From positions 86,372-150,371 of the forward strand of contig NZ_LR701493.1 of assembly GCF_902498785.1 (NCBI RefSeq): a stretch of DNA of 64,000 nt. Reading direction: 5' to 3'. The stretch is from Sphingomonas sp. EC-HK361 (lineage in GTDB: Bacteria; Pseudomonadota; Alphaproteobacteria; Sphingomonadales; Sphingomonadaceae). The position numbers and the translations under genes are program-made. Position 1 is the first letter of the stretch; every line of letters starts with the position of its first letter. Below the pieces are notes generated by a model, which was not told the origin of the DNA, did no database searches, and saw only the letters and a list, made by a program, of their open reading frames with translations. Shown in pieces: positions 18,286-27,419 of the stretch.

Positions 18286-19229
18286 CTCGCGACGAACGCC
18301 GCCGGATCATCCCGCTCGCGATGCGCGCCGCGCTCGCCAGCGTCGCGATGGCGTGCTTCCTGCTGGCGCTGAAGGGATTTGCGGCGTGGCACACGGGATC
18401 GGTCGCGATGCTCGGTTCGCTCGCCGACACCGCGCTCGATCTGCTGGCGAGCCTCGTCACCCTCTACGGCGTGAAGCTGGCGGCGGAGCCGGCGGATCAC
18501 GACCACCGCTTCGGTCACGGCAAGGCGGAGGCGCTGGCGGCGCTGTTCCAGGTCGCGCTCATCACCGCGTCGGCGGCGGGTATCGCCTGGCGCGCGATTC
18601 TGGCGTTCGGCAACCCCAATGCGACTGCGGATGCCGAATTCGGCGTTGGCGTATCGATCGTCGCGATCCTCGCCACCCTGGTGTTGCTGGCCTATCAGCG
18701 CAGCGTCATCCGCAAGACCGGATCGGTCGCCATCCTCGCCGATAACGTCCACTACCAGTCGGACGTTCTGCTCAACGGCTCGGTCATCGTCGCGCTCGTG
18801 CTCGACCAGTATTTCGCCTGGCGCTGGGCCGATCCGCTGTTCGGCATCGCGATCGCCGCCTGGCTGGCGTGGAATGCGTTCGGCGCGTCGTCGAACGCGA
18901 TCGACCAGCTGATGGACAAGGAATGGCCTGAGGATCAGCGCGCCGCCTTCCTTGACGTCGCCGCGCGCCAGCCGGGGCTGAAGGGCATCCACGATTTCCG
19001 CACCCGCCGATCTGGCAGCCACGATTTCGCGCAGTTCCACATGGAGGTGGAGCGTGAGCTGACGGTCGCGCAGGCGCACGATATCGTCGAAGGGGTCGAG
19101 CGCAACCTGCGCGACGTTTTCCCCAAGGTCGAGGTGCTGATCCATCTCGATCCCGAAGGGCATGTCGATACCGACAATCCGCTCGTCGAAGCGGACGTGA
19201 CCCCGCATTGGTTCGGGAAGCGGCTATGA
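18282..19229 (+). CDS. cation diffusion facilitator transporter (FieF-type)
   Basis: Inner-membrane divalent metal/proton antiporter of the CDF family, exporting Zn, Fe or similar ions. 315 residues with about six membrane helices and a cytoplasmic C-terminal domain (about 215-300). Metal-site residues are visible as ADTALD (helix 2) and HYQSD (helix 5), plus the DHDHRFGHGKAE loop. This pattern fits FieF/YiiP; the metal cannot be assigned. Overlaps pdxH by four bases and is followed by phzF at a duplicated junction. Confidence 0.9.
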   Translation: MTRDERRRIIPLAMRAALASVAMACFLLALKGFAAWHTGSVAMLGSLADTALDLLASLVTLYGVKLAAEPADHDHRFGHGKAEALAALFQVALITASAAGIAWRAILAFGNPNATADAEFGVGVSIVAILATLVLLAYQRSVIRKTGSVAILADNVHYQSDVLLNGSVIVALVLDQYFAWRWADPLFGIAIAAWLAWNAFGASSNAIDQLMDKEWPEDQRAAFLDVAARQPGLKGIHDFRTRRSGSHDFAQFHMEVERELTVAQAHDIVEGVERNLRDVFPKVEVLIHLDPEGHVDTDNPLVEADVTPHWFGKRL

Positions 19230-19259
19230 GCCGCATAGGGTTCGGAAAACGGCTATGAG
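19205..19259. repeat. 29-base tandem duplication at the CDF/PhzF junction
   Basis: Copy 1 (19205-19230) ends TTCGGGAAGCGGCTATGAG and contains the CDF stop. Copy 2 (19233-19259) ends TTCGGAAAACGGCTATGAG and contains the PhzF start. The copies differ at only a few bases. Confidence 0.75.
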
Positions 19260-20052
19260 AATCCCCTTCGCCCAGATTGATGCCTTTGCCGACGCCGCGT
19301 TCACCGGCAATCCCGCGGCGGTGATGCCGCTTTCATCCTGGCTCGACGATGACGTGCTCCAGCGGATCGCGGCCGAGAACAAGCTCTCCGAAACCGCGTT
19401 TATCCTGCCCGACGAAAGCGGCGAGGCGGATTTCGAGCTGCGATGGTTCACCCCGACTGCCGAGGTGGTGTTGTGCGGCCATGCGACGCTCGCGAGCGGG
19501 CACTTCGTCCTGTCGTCCGACACGACGCGTGACGCGGTCCGCTTCCGCACCCGCAAGGCCGGCGTGCTTGCCGTCGAGCGGGACGGCGCCGGCTATGCGC
19601 TGGCGCTGCCGGCGTGGGGGCCTTCGCCCAAGCCGCTGCCGGAGATCGTCGCGGCGCTCGGACTCGATACGGTCGTGGAGACGCTGTGGCATCCGCATCG
19701 CTACGGCCTGATCGTGGTCGAGAACGCCGCGGTGGTGCGTGGTCTCGACCCCGACTTTAGAGCGTTGGCGCGGGAAGGCGACGTGCTGACGATCGTGACG
19801 GCGCCCGGCGACGATACCGATATCGTCAGCCGCGTCTTCGCGCCCGGCGCAGGGATCGACGAGGATCCCGTGACCGGCTCCGCTCACGCGGTGATGGTGC
19901 CCTATTGGACGAACCGGCTCGGCCGTGACCGCTTCACCGCGTTCCAGGCGAGCGCGCGGGGCGGGCGGCTGACGTGCCGGCTGGATGGGGAGCGCGTTGT
20001 GCTTGGCGGTGCGTGCGTGACCGTGATCGAGGGGACGTTCCTGCTGCCCTGA
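19255..20052 (+). CDS. PhzF-family isomerase/epimerase-like protein
   Basis: 265 residues of the PhzF/diaminopimelate-epimerase fold. DAFADAAFTGNPAAV at the N-terminus, the conserved Glu in LSETAF, CGHATLASGHF and the second-half GIDEDPVTGSAH motif are present. Family members isomerise small acids; the substrate is unknown. No phenazine genes surround it, so a phenazine role is not supported. The start lies in the second copy of a tandem duplication, 25 bases after the CDF stop. Confidence 0.88.
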   Translation: MRIPFAQIDAFADAAFTGNPAAVMPLSSWLDDDVLQRIAAENKLSETAFILPDESGEADFELRWFTPTAEVVLCGHATLASGHFVLSSDTTRDAVRFRTRKAGVLAVERDGAGYALALPAWGPSPKPLPEIVAALGLDTVVETLWHPHRYGLIVVENAAVVRGLDPDFRALAREGDVLTIVTAPGDDTDIVSRVFAPGAGIDEDPVTGSAHAVMVPYWTNRLGRDRFTAFQASARGGRLTCRLDGERVVLGGACVTVIEGTFLLP

Positions 20053-20061
20053 CCTGATCCT

Positions 20062-20183
20062 CCGCGGCACGGGGAGGGGGACCAGCGAAGCTGGTGGAGG
20101 GGGCGTTCCTCAAACGATGTCGCTGGAGGAAACCCCCCTCCGTCAGCGCTGTGCGCTGCCACCTCCCCGCGCCGGGGAGGACT
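20062..20183. repeat. composite palindromic element overlapping the serine hydrolase 3' end
   Basis: Contains GGGGAGGGGGACCAGCGAAG and the opposed CCCCCCTCCGTCAGCG, plus CACCTCCCCGCGCCGGGGAGG. Its right part encodes the last dozen codons and the stop of the minus-strand serine hydrolase. A related element lies at 46298. Confidence 0.7.
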
Positions 20184-21288
20184 TTTTTGCGCTGCCGATC
20201 ACCCCGAAAACATCGCCCATCGTTTCGACGACCGGGTGCATCTTCCCCTCGTCGGTGTGGCCCAACCGGATCAGCACCGTCCCGCGCCCGGGACCTACCG
20301 ACGGACTCGCCATCACGAACTGGCCGAGATGCCCTTCCATCGCCGCGAGGTCCGCCGGCCCCTTCGACGGAAACAGTGACGGGGTCCCATCGGCACCGCC
20401 CGCCCGGTTGAGCCATGTCTGCCCGCCATATTCGGCATTGGTCGGAGACGGCGTCTTCATGAACGCGAGCCACTCGGGCGGCACAACCTGCCGCCCGTTT
20501 GCGGCTTTTCCATCGAGCAGCAGCATCCCCATCCGCCCCCAGTCATCGAGGGTCATCCGGATGATCGACCCGCCGATCTGGGTGCCGGCGCCGTCGAATT
20601 CCAGCGCGGCACTCGTCACGCCCGCAGGGCCGAAGAGCCGCGCCTGCGCGAAGTCGCGATAGGCCGTGGCCCGCACACGCGGATCGCGCGACGGCGTGAG
20701 CGCGCGGGTCACGATCTCCGCGAGGATGACCGTCGTCAGCGAGCTGTATTCGAACGTCGCACCCGGCGCTGCCTCGAGCGGCTGGGCGATCGCGCGTGCG
20801 GCCATGTCCTGCGTGCCGCCGACGAACAGGACCTGGTTGGTGTCCGATTTCTCGACCGGATCGCCGACCTCGGTATGCCGCAATCCGGAGCGCATCTGGA
20901 GCAGCATGCGCAAGCTGATCGTCGCGCGGCGGTCGCCCGGCCGGCGCCACTCCGCGATCGGTGCGGGCGCGTCGAGCGACAGCTTGCCGTCAGTGACAAG
21001 CATCCCGACGAGCATCGCGGTCACCGTCTTGGCCATCGACCAGCTGATGAAGCGGTTCGCGTCCGAATAGCCGGGTTCGTACATCTTCGCCGCGACGCAG
21101 CCATTGCTGAGCAACAGCACGGCGCGGGTTTCCGGGCGCTGCGTGAACAGCGCATCGAGGTTCGGCTGGACCGCCGACAGGTCGATCCCCGCACAACCGC
21201 CATGCTGCGCGATCGGCGCGCGGACCGGCGCCGCGGTCGTCGCCAGCAGCAGCGGCAACAGAACGGCGAGGATCGGCTTGCGCGGCAT
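20143..21288 (-). CDS. exported serine hydrolase, beta-lactamase (class C/PBP) fold
   Basis: 381 residues. The signal peptide is MPRKPILAVLLPLLLATTAA. The nucleophile motif is Ser84-Met-Ala-Lys87 (SWSMAKT), with the family's LLQMRSGL segment following. This is the beta-lactamase/esterase-like serine hydrolase family, probably an esterase or peptidase in the periplasm; the substrate is unknown. Start 21288 is chosen because the signal peptide begins there. The last residues (about SSPARGGGSAQR) and the stop come from a dispersed repeat, so the original C-terminus has been replaced. Divergent to the small gene at 21314. Confidence 0.85.
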   Translation of the reverse strand: MPRKPILAVLLPLLLATTAAPVRAPIAQHGGCAGIDLSAVQPNLDALFTQRPETRAVLLLSNGCVAAKMYEPGYSDANRFISWSMAKTVTAMLVGMLVTDGKLSLDAPAPIAEWRRPGDRRATISLRMLLQMRSGLRHTEVGDPVEKSDTNQVLFVGGTQDMAARAIAQPLEAAPGATFEYSSLTTVILAEIVTRALTPSRDPRVRATAYRDFAQARLFGPAGVTSAALEFDGAGTQIGGSIIRMTLDDWGRMGMLLLDGKAANGRQVVPPEWLAFMKTPSPTNAEYGGQTWLNRAGGADGTPSLFPSKGPADLAAMEGHLGQFVMASPSVGPGRGTVLIRLGHTDEGKMHPVVETMGDVFGVIGSAKKSSPARGGGSAQR

Positions 21289-21313
21289 GATGCCGACGAT
21301 ACGATGCGCGCCC

Positions 21314-21652
21314 ATGAAGGCAAGGCGCATCGCGGTCGCAATCGCAGTTCTGATCGTCGCGATGCTTGCGGGCGGGTGGCTCTATGTCCGCAGCATCACG
21401 CCGCAGCTCGAACTCGGCGTCGGCTATGCCGCGCGGGTCGCCTGCGGATGCCGCTTCGTCGAGGGACGGACGCTCGCGAGTTGCCGCACCGATTTCGAGG
21501 CCGGGATGGAACCCATCCGCCTGAAAGAGGATGCTGCCGCAAAGAGCGTCACGGCATATGTGCCGCTGATCGCGAGCCGCACGGCGCGGCTCGATCCCGT
21601 CCTGGGCTGCCAGCCCGCGCCGTTCACCGGAACGCCGATCGCGGTGCATTGA
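21314..21652 (+). CDS. small membrane-anchored protein with four cysteines
   Basis: 112 residues, family not recognised. One N-terminal membrane segment (about 5-23, AVAIAVLIVAMLAGGWLYV) is followed by a short extracytoplasmic domain. It has Cys in ACGCRF, LASCRTD and LGCQPAP, which could form disulfides. The start is ATG 21314. It is divergently arranged with the serine hydrolase, 25 bases between starts, suggesting shared control and perhaps a common role in the envelope. Confidence 0.72.
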   Translation: MKARRIAVAIAVLIVAMLAGGWLYVRSITPQLELGVGYAARVACGCRFVEGRTLASCRTDFEAGMEPIRLKEDAAAKSVTAYVPLIASRTARLDPVLGCQPAPFTGTPIAVH

Positions 21653-21704
21653 GCGAAGCTGCACTGGCAACGCCCGCGATATTTGCTAGAGCCTCGTCCG
21701 GTTT

Positions 21705-24215
21705 ATGGCGTCCAATCCCCCAGAAGACGTGAATTTCACGCTCCACCGCGACGGCGGCACCGTGCGCGATCGGCTCGGCCGTGCGTGGGCGCGCCGCTGG
21801 GTCAAGGCGCTTGCGGTGCTGTTAGGCCTGTTCCTGCTCGGCATTCTCGCCTTCTGGCTGATCTTCGCGCGCGACCTGCCATCGGTGTCGCAGCTCAGGA
21901 CCTACGAGCCGCCGCTGCCGACGAACGTGCGCAGCAATGACGGCACGCCGATCTATTCCTACGCCCGCGAGCGACGGGTCGAGCTGTCCTTTGCGGAATA
22001 TCCCCCGCTGCTGGTGAAAGCGTTCCTGTCGGCCGAGGACAAGACCTTTTTCGAGCATCACGGCCTCGATTATCCTGGCCTCGTCCGTGCGGCGTTCCAG
22101 GGCATCACGACGGGCAAGACCCCGCGTGGCACCTCGACGATCACGCAGCAGGTCGCGAAGAACCTGCTCGTCGGCAACGAGGCGAGCTACCGGCGCAAGA
22201 TCCGCGAGGCGATCCTTGCCTACAAGATCGAGGATACGCTCACCAAGCCGCAGATTCTCGAGCTCTATCTCAACCAGATCGCGCTCGGCCGGAACGCGTT
22301 CGGTGTGGAAGCGGCGGCGCACGCCTATTTCGACAAGGAGCTGGACGAGCTGACGCTCGCGCAGATGGCGTATCTCGCGATTCTTCCGAAAGGCCCGTCC
22401 AACTACGATCCGTTCCGCCACACCGACCGCGCGCTGGAACGCCGGGGCTATGTGCTGGGCGAGATGCTGAAGAACGGGTTCATCACCCAGCCGCAATATC
22501 AGGAAGCGATGGCCGAACCGCTCGGCGCGATCATCCGCCGCACGCCCAAGTTCGAGCGGGTGGGCGGCTATTTCGTCGAGGAGGTCCGCCGCCAGCTGAT
22601 CGCGAAGTTCGGCGAGAACGAGAAAGACGGCCCTTTCAGCGTCTATTCGGGCGGGCTGTGGGTGCGCACCTCGCTCGATCCGCGCATTCAGGATTATGCC
22701 GCGAACGCGCTGCGCGAGGGATTGCTGCGCTATGACGCCGGGCGCGGCTGGGCGGGGCCGCTGCGCCATGTCGATATCGATGGCGACAAGTGGCTGGGCG
22801 CGCTGCTCAACACCAACATCAGCCTCGACTACAAGGACTGGCGCGCCGCTATCGTGACCGCGACCGGTGGCAGCATCGCGACGATCGGTTTTGCCGATGG
22901 CAGGACCGGCGACCTGCCGCGCTACGGCGCGCAGATGCCGGTGCGCGGCAAGGGCGGCACCGCGTTCGCGGCGCTGAAGGTCGGCGACATCGTCGCGGTC
23001 GCTCCTGACGGCGGCAATTTCGCATTGAAGGCCGTGCCCAAGATTTCGGGCGCCTTCGTGGTCGAGGAGCCGGCAACGGGTCGTGTTCTCGCGATGCAGG
23101 GCGGGTTCGATTCCACCCTCCAGGCGTTCAACCGCGCAACGCAGGCGGAGCGCCAGCCGGGTTCGACGATCAAGCCGATCGTCTATGCCGCCGCGCTGGA
23201 ACACGGGATGACGCCGTCGTCGATCGTCGTCGACGGGCCGTTCTGCGTCTATCAGGGCGCAGCGCTCGGCCAGAAGTGCTTCCGCAACTTCGGCAACATG
23301 CGCGGCGCCGGCCCGCATACGATGCGCTGGGGCCTCGAACAGTCGCGCAACCTGATGACCGTCCAGATCGCCAACAAGACCGGCATGACCAACGTCGTGG
23401 CGCTGATGAAGGCGATGAACGTCGGCGACTATCAGCCCTATCTCTCCTATTCGCTGGGCGCCGGCGAGACGACGGTCAGCCGTATGGTCAATGCCTATGC
23501 GGTGCTGGCGAACAACGGCAAATGGCACCCGCCGAGCCTCGTCGATTTCGTCCAGGATCGCCACGGCAAGGTCATCTGGCCGGAAAACTGGCGCGCGTGC
23601 GATGGCTGCAACGCGCCCGACTGGAACGGCAGGCCGATGCCGCGGCCGGGCATGCGCGGGCGCCAGGTGCTCGACGCGATGAGCGCGTATCAGATGGTGC
23701 ATATCGCGGAAGGCGTGATCCAGCGCGGCACCGCGACGGTGCTGCGCGATCTCGACCGGCCGATGTTCGGCAAGACCGGCACCAATACCGGGCCGAAGGA
23801 CGTGTGGTTCATCGGCGGCACCCCGCAGATGATCGGCGGCGTCTATATCGGCTATGACAGCCCGGTGAACCTCGGCGGCTATGCACAGGGCGGCACGCTG
23901 GCCGCACCGATCTTCAAGTCCTTTGCGGTGAAGGCGTATGAGGGGATGGAGAAGCTGCCGTTCCGCGCGCCACCGGGCATCCGCATGGTGCGCGTCGACC
24001 GCGCGAGCGGGCGGCCGGTCTATGGCGCCTGGCCGAACATGGACGATCCGAAGCCTGCGGTGATCTGGGAAGCGTTCAAGCCCCTCGCCGAGGCGCGCCG
24101 GGCCGCGCGGCGTCCGGGTGCCGCGCCCACGGCCGCCCCGACCGCGACCGTCCAGCCGCGCGCCACCCAGCAGTCGGACAGCGATTTCTTGCAAAGAGAA
24201 GGCGGAATCTACTAG
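21705..24215 (+). CDS. mrcA: penicillin-binding protein 1A, bifunctional
   Basis: 836-residue class A PBP that both polymerises glycan and crosslinks peptides in the periplasm. The N-terminal anchor is about residues 33-55. The GT51 domain has EDKTFFEHHGLD and GTSTITQQVAKN. An OB-like insert follows. The transpeptidase has the catalytic Ser in QPGSTIKP, SRN (EQSRNLM) and KTGT near the C-terminus. The tail is Ala/Pro/Thr-rich and ends SDFLQREGGIY. It is followed by prfB after 63 bases. Confidence 0.95.
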   Translation: MASNPPEDVNFTLHRDGGTVRDRLGRAWARRWVKALAVLLGLFLLGILAFWLIFARDLPSVSQLRTYEPPLPTNVRSNDGTPIYSYARERRVELSFAEYPPLLVKAFLSAEDKTFFEHHGLDYPGLVRAAFQGITTGKTPRGTSTITQQVAKNLLVGNEASYRRKIREAILAYKIEDTLTKPQILELYLNQIALGRNAFGVEAAAHAYFDKELDELTLAQMAYLAILPKGPSNYDPFRHTDRALERRGYVLGEMLKNGFITQPQYQEAMAEPLGAIIRRTPKFERVGGYFVEEVRRQLIAKFGENEKDGPFSVYSGGLWVRTSLDPRIQDYAANALREGLLRYDAGRGWAGPLRHVDIDGDKWLGALLNTNISLDYKDWRAAIVTATGGSIATIGFADGRTGDLPRYGAQMPVRGKGGTAFAALKVGDIVAVAPDGGNFALKAVPKISGAFVVEEPATGRVLAMQGGFDSTLQAFNRATQAERQPGSTIKPIVYAAALEHGMTPSSIVVDGPFCVYQGAALGQKCFRNFGNMRGAGPHTMRWGLEQSRNLMTVQIANKTGMTNVVALMKAMNVGDYQPYLSYSLGAGETTVSRMVNAYAVLANNGKWHPPSLVDFVQDRHGKVIWPENWRACDGCNAPDWNGRPMPRPGMRGRQVLDAMSAYQMVHIAEGVIQRGTATVLRDLDRPMFGKTGTNTGPKDVWFIGGTPQMIGGVYIGYDSPVNLGGYAQGGTLAAPIFKSFAVKAYEGMEKLPFRAPPGIRMVRVDRASGRPVYGAWPNMDDPKPAVIWEAFKPLAEARRAARRPGAAPTAAPTATVQPRATQQSDSDFLQREGGIY

Positions 24216-24278
24216 CCCGCCACCCTATATCGTGACGGCGGCATCCCCGTTGTCCTTCGAATTATCTGGAGTTTCCCT

Positions 24279-25406
24279 ATGCGCGCCGAAGCGCAGGCCC
24301 ATGTCGACAGCATCAACGAGGCGCTGGCGCTGCTGCGCCGGTTCCTCGATTGGGACCGCGCGCTGCGCCGGCTTGACGAGCTCAACGCGCGCGTTGAGGA
24401 CCAGGCACTGTGGAACGATCCGAAGGCGGCGCAGGCGGTGATGCGCGAGCGTCGGCGCCTGGATGAAGCGATCACCGCGACCCGCAAGATCGAGAGCGAG
24501 CTTTCGGACACCATCGAACTCATCGAAATGGCGGAAGCCGAAGGCGACAGCGAGATGGAGACCGAAGCGGTCGCCAGCCTCGGCGAACTATCGAAGCGCG
24601 CGCAGGGCGACAAGGTGAAGGCGCTGCTGGCCGGCGAGGCCGACGCCAACGACACCTATATCGAGGTGAATGCCGGTGCCGGCGGGACGGAAAGCCAGGA
24701 CTGGGCGGGCATGCTCAGCCGCATGTATTCGCGCTGGGGCGAGCGTCACGGGCTGAAGGTCGAGCTGATCGACCAGCATTCGGGCGAGCAGGCGGGGATC
24801 AAGTCTGCGACGATGCTGCTCAAGGGCGAGAACGCGTACGGCTATGCCAAGACCGAGAGCGGCGTTCACCGCCTCGTCCGCATCAGCCCCTATGACAGCG
24901 CGGCGCGGCGGCACACCTCGTTCGCCAGCGTGTGGGTCTATCCGGTCATCGACGACAATATCGATATCGAGATCAACGAAAGCGATCTGCGCATCGACAC
25001 CTACCGCGCATCGGGCGCCGGCGGGCAGCACATCAACACGACCGATTCGGCGGTGCGCATCACCCATCTGCCGACCAACATCGTCGTGCAGTGTCAGAAC
25101 CAGCGATCGCAGCACAAGAACAAGGCGGAAGCCTATAACCAGCTGCGCGCGCGCCTCTACGAGCGCGAGCTGGCCGAGCGCGAAGCCGTGGCGAACGCGG
25201 AAAATGCCGCCAAGACCGATATCGGCTGGGGCCACCAGATCCGGTCCTACGTCCTCCAGCCCTATCAGCTGGTGAAGGACCTGCGCACCGGCGTGACCTC
25301 CACCAGCCCGTCCGACGTGCTCGACGGCGACCTCGACGAATTCATGGCCGCCGCGCTATCGCAGCGCGTGACCGGCGAGAAGGTCGAGGTGGAGGACGTG
25401 GATTGA
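24279..25406 (+). CDS. prfB: peptide chain release factor 2
   Basis: Releases finished peptides at UGA and UAA codons. 375 residues. GGQ is at 248-250 ([17 protein letters not shown]). The codon-recognition tripeptide, SPF in E. coli RF2, reads SPY at 203-205 ([12 protein letters not shown]). The gene is one uninterrupted frame; the autoregulatory frameshift at an early UGA seen in many prfB genes is absent. GGAG precedes the ATG. The stop overlaps the next gene's TTG start (TTGA). Confidence 0.96.
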   Translation: MRAEAQAHVDSINEALALLRRFLDWDRALRRLDELNARVEDQALWNDPKAAQAVMRERRRLDEAITATRKIESELSDTIELIEMAEAEGDSEMETEAVASLGELSKRAQGDKVKALLAGEADANDTYIEVNAGAGGTESQDWAGMLSRMYSRWGERHGLKVELIDQHSGEQAGIKSATMLLKGENAYGYAKTESGVHRLVRISPYDSAARRHTSFASVWVYPVIDDNIDIEINESDLRIDTYRASGAGGQHINTTDSAVRITHLPTNIVVQCQNQRSQHKNKAEAYNQLRARLYERELAEREAVANAENAAKTDIGWGHQIRSYVLQPYQLVKDLRTGVTSTSPSDVLDGDLDEFMAAALSQRVTGEKVEVEDVD

Positions 25407-26173
25407 GACGAGCGGGGGTTTGGCTGGCGCTGATTGCGCTCACGTCCGGCGTGGCGGCGTGCGACGGCGCGACCCCGCTCATCAAGAAGCATGAAGACGC
25501 GCCGGGTCCGTTCCCGGCGGCCGACCGCCCCGTCGCCAGCATCGTGTCGGCACGCTGGTCGACCGAGGAGGAGCGCGACCGGCTGAACGAATCGGGCGAG
25601 GTGATGGCGGGCGCCGCGATGAAGCGCGGGATGACCGTCGCCGATATCGGCGCGGGCGAGGGCTATTACACCATCCGCCTGGCGCAGCGGGTCGGCGCGA
25701 AGGGCAGGGTGCTGGCGGAGGATATCGTGCCCGCGGTGCGCGACGCGCTGGCCGAACGCGTCGCGCGCGAGCGGCTGGACAATGTCAGCGTGCGGCTTGG
25801 TGAGCCTGCCGATCCGAAGCTGCCCGAAGACAGTTTCGACCGCGTATTCCTGGTCCATATGTATCACGAGATCGCGCAGCCCTACGAGTTCCTGTGGCGG
25901 CTGCGGCCTGCGTTGAAACCCGACGGGCTGGTCGTCGTCGTCGATGCCAACCGAATCACCCGCAACCACGGCACCCCGCCGGCGCTGCTGAAATGCGAGT
26001 TCGCCGCGGTCGGCTACCGGCAGATCGAGATGAAGGACATGCCATCCGCCGGCGGCTATCTGGCGACCTTCCAGGCGGTCGGCCCGCGTCCCGCGCCGGC
26101 GGATATCCGCGCCTGCCGGATGCGTGCCAACACGCCCCTGGCCCCTAAAGCAGCCCCGCCGCCCGAAAGCTGA
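25403..26173 (+). CDS. predicted lipoprotein with SAM-methyltransferase fold
   Basis: 256 residues from a TTG start that overlaps the prfB stop; GGTGGAGG lies upstream. The N-terminus is a lipoprotein signal with lipobox VAAC (Cys20). A Rossmann methyltransferase core then has [11 protein letters not shown] (about 75-85), an acidic end to strand 2 and a [15 protein letters not shown] segment. SAM is normally cytoplasmic, so an exported member is odd. Either it binds another ligand or the signal is not cleaved. The C-terminus is Pro/Ala-rich. Confidence 0.75.
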   Translation: MRRAGVWLALIALTSGVAACDGATPLIKKHEDAPGPFPAADRPVASIVSARWSTEEERDRLNESGEVMAGAAMKRGMTVADIGAGEGYYTIRLAQRVGAKGRVLAEDIVPAVRDALAERVARERLDNVSVRLGEPADPKLPEDSFDRVFLVHMYHEIAQPYEFLWRLRPALKPDGLVVVVDANRITRNHGTPPALLKCEFAAVGYRQIEMKDMPSAGGYLATFQAVGPRPAPADIRACRMRANTPLAPKAAPPPES

Positions 26174-26525
26174 ACCGGCTGCCGGCGGCCATGATGAGAT
26201 GGTCGTGCAGATGCGCATCGATCGCCGCGAGCGCCTGCGACAGCCGCCGGGTCAGCGCGAGATCGGCCTCGCTCGGCCGCGGATCGCCGCTGGGGTGGTT
26301 GTGCGCGAGCACGACCTCGCGGGCGCCGAAGGCGAGCGTATCGATGGTGATGCTACGGAACGGCAGCTCGACCGTACTTGCGTCGCCTGCGCCGCAATGC
26401 CGCAGGCCGAGCAGCGCGCCGCGACGGTCGAAATAGGCGGCTGCGCACAATTCCCTCGGCGCCTTGGCGAGCGGTTCGAACAGTGCAGCAATGGGATCGT
26501 CTCGCCCCTCCATTCGGCCAAACAT
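26145..26525 (-). CDS. JAB/MPN-domain protein, RadC relative without helix-hairpin-helix
   Basis: 126 residues made up only of the JAB metalloprotease-like domain of RadC. The metal motif HNHPSGDPRPSEAD (His-x-His-x7-Ser-x2-Asp) is intact, and a Glu in VELPF may be the catalytic acid. The N-terminal DNA-binding part of full-length RadC (about 100 residues) is absent. Convergent with the methyltransferase gene, overlapping it by 29 bases. Function of RadC proteins is unproven; a nuclease or DNA-repair role should not be assumed. Confidence 0.8.
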   Translation of the reverse strand: MFGRMEGRDDPIAALFEPLAKAPRELCAAAYFDRRGALLGLRHCGAGDASTVELPFRSITIDTLAFGAREVVLAHNHPSGDPRPSEADLALTRRLSQALAAIDAHLHDHLIMAAGSRFSFRAAGLL

Positions 26526-26623
26526 GACGCGCGGCGACTTCCCGTCACGCGTCGACTGATCCGTTTCGGTGCGACCGGCATCGCGGCTTGGCGACTCGCC
26601 GCGGCTTCGCTACGCCTCCGGTC

Positions 26624-27418
26624 ATGCGCCAATATCTCGATCTGATGTCCCGCGTGCTGAACGAGGGCGCGCGGCAGGACGACCGTACCGGGACCGGCAC
26701 GCTCTCGATCTTCGGGCACCAGATGCGCTTCGATCTGGCGCAGGGCTTCCCGATGCTCACGACGAAGAAGCTCCATTTCCGATCTATCGCCATCGAATTG
26801 CTGTGGTTTTTGCGCGGCGACACGAACGTGCGCTGGCTGCAGGAGCGCAAGGTCAGCATCTGGGACGAATGGGCGGACGAGGGCGGCGATCTCGGCCCCG
26901 TCTATGGCAAGCAGTGGCGCGACTGGGAGACGGCGGACGGGCGCCGTATCGACCAGATCAGCGATCTGATCGGGCAGATCCGCACCCAGCCGGCCTCGCG
27001 CCGCCAGATCGTGACCGCGTGGAACCCCGGTGAACTCCACGCGATGGCGCTCGCGCCGTGCCACTGCCTGTTCCAGACGCATGTCGCGAACGGACGGCTG
27101 TCGCTTCAGCTCTATCAGCGTTCAGCCGACATCTTTCTCGGCGTGCCGTTCAACATCGCGAGCTACGCGCTGCTGACGGTGATGCTGGCGCAGCAATGCG
27201 GGCTTGAGCCGGGCGACTTCATCTGGACCGGCGGCGACTGCCATCTCTACGCCAACCATCTGGATCAGGCGCGTGAGCAACTGACGCGCACCCCGACAGC
27301 GCTGCCGCGGCTGGAGATCGTCCGCAAGCCGCCGGCGATCGATGGCTATGAATATGAGGATTTCGTGCTCCACGATTACGTCGCGCAGGCGCATATCAAG
27401 GCGCCGGTCGCGGTCTGA
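26624..27418 (+). CDS. thyA: thymidylate synthase
   Basis: Methylates dUMP to dTMP using methylenetetrahydrofolate. 264 residues, identical in length to E. coli ThyA, with the catalytic Cys146 in [18 protein letters not shown] and the [10 protein letters not shown] region are conserved. Start 26624 gives MRQYLDLM; a longer frame from 26588 adds unrelated residues. folA begins two bases after the stop, so dihydrofolate made here is recycled by its operon partner. Confidence 0.97.
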   Translation: MRQYLDLMSRVLNEGARQDDRTGTGTLSIFGHQMRFDLAQGFPMLTTKKLHFRSIAIELLWFLRGDTNVRWLQERKVSIWDEWADEGGDLGPVYGKQWRDWETADGRRIDQISDLIGQIRTQPASRRQIVTAWNPGELHAMALAPCHCLFQTHVANGRLSLQLYQRSADIFLGVPFNIASYALLTVMLAQQCGLEPGDFIWTGGDCHLYANHLDQAREQLTRTPTALPRLEIVRKPPAIDGYEYEDFVLHDYVAQAHIKAPVAV

Positions 27419-27419
27419 C

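Noticed and set aside
19255-20052. Phenazine synthesis cluster suggested by PhzF
   Set aside because: No other phz gene nearby; PhzF-fold proteins are widespread with other roles.
21822-24194. Long minus-strand frame opposite PBP1A
   Set aside because: Shadow of a gene with complete GT51 and transpeptidase motifs.
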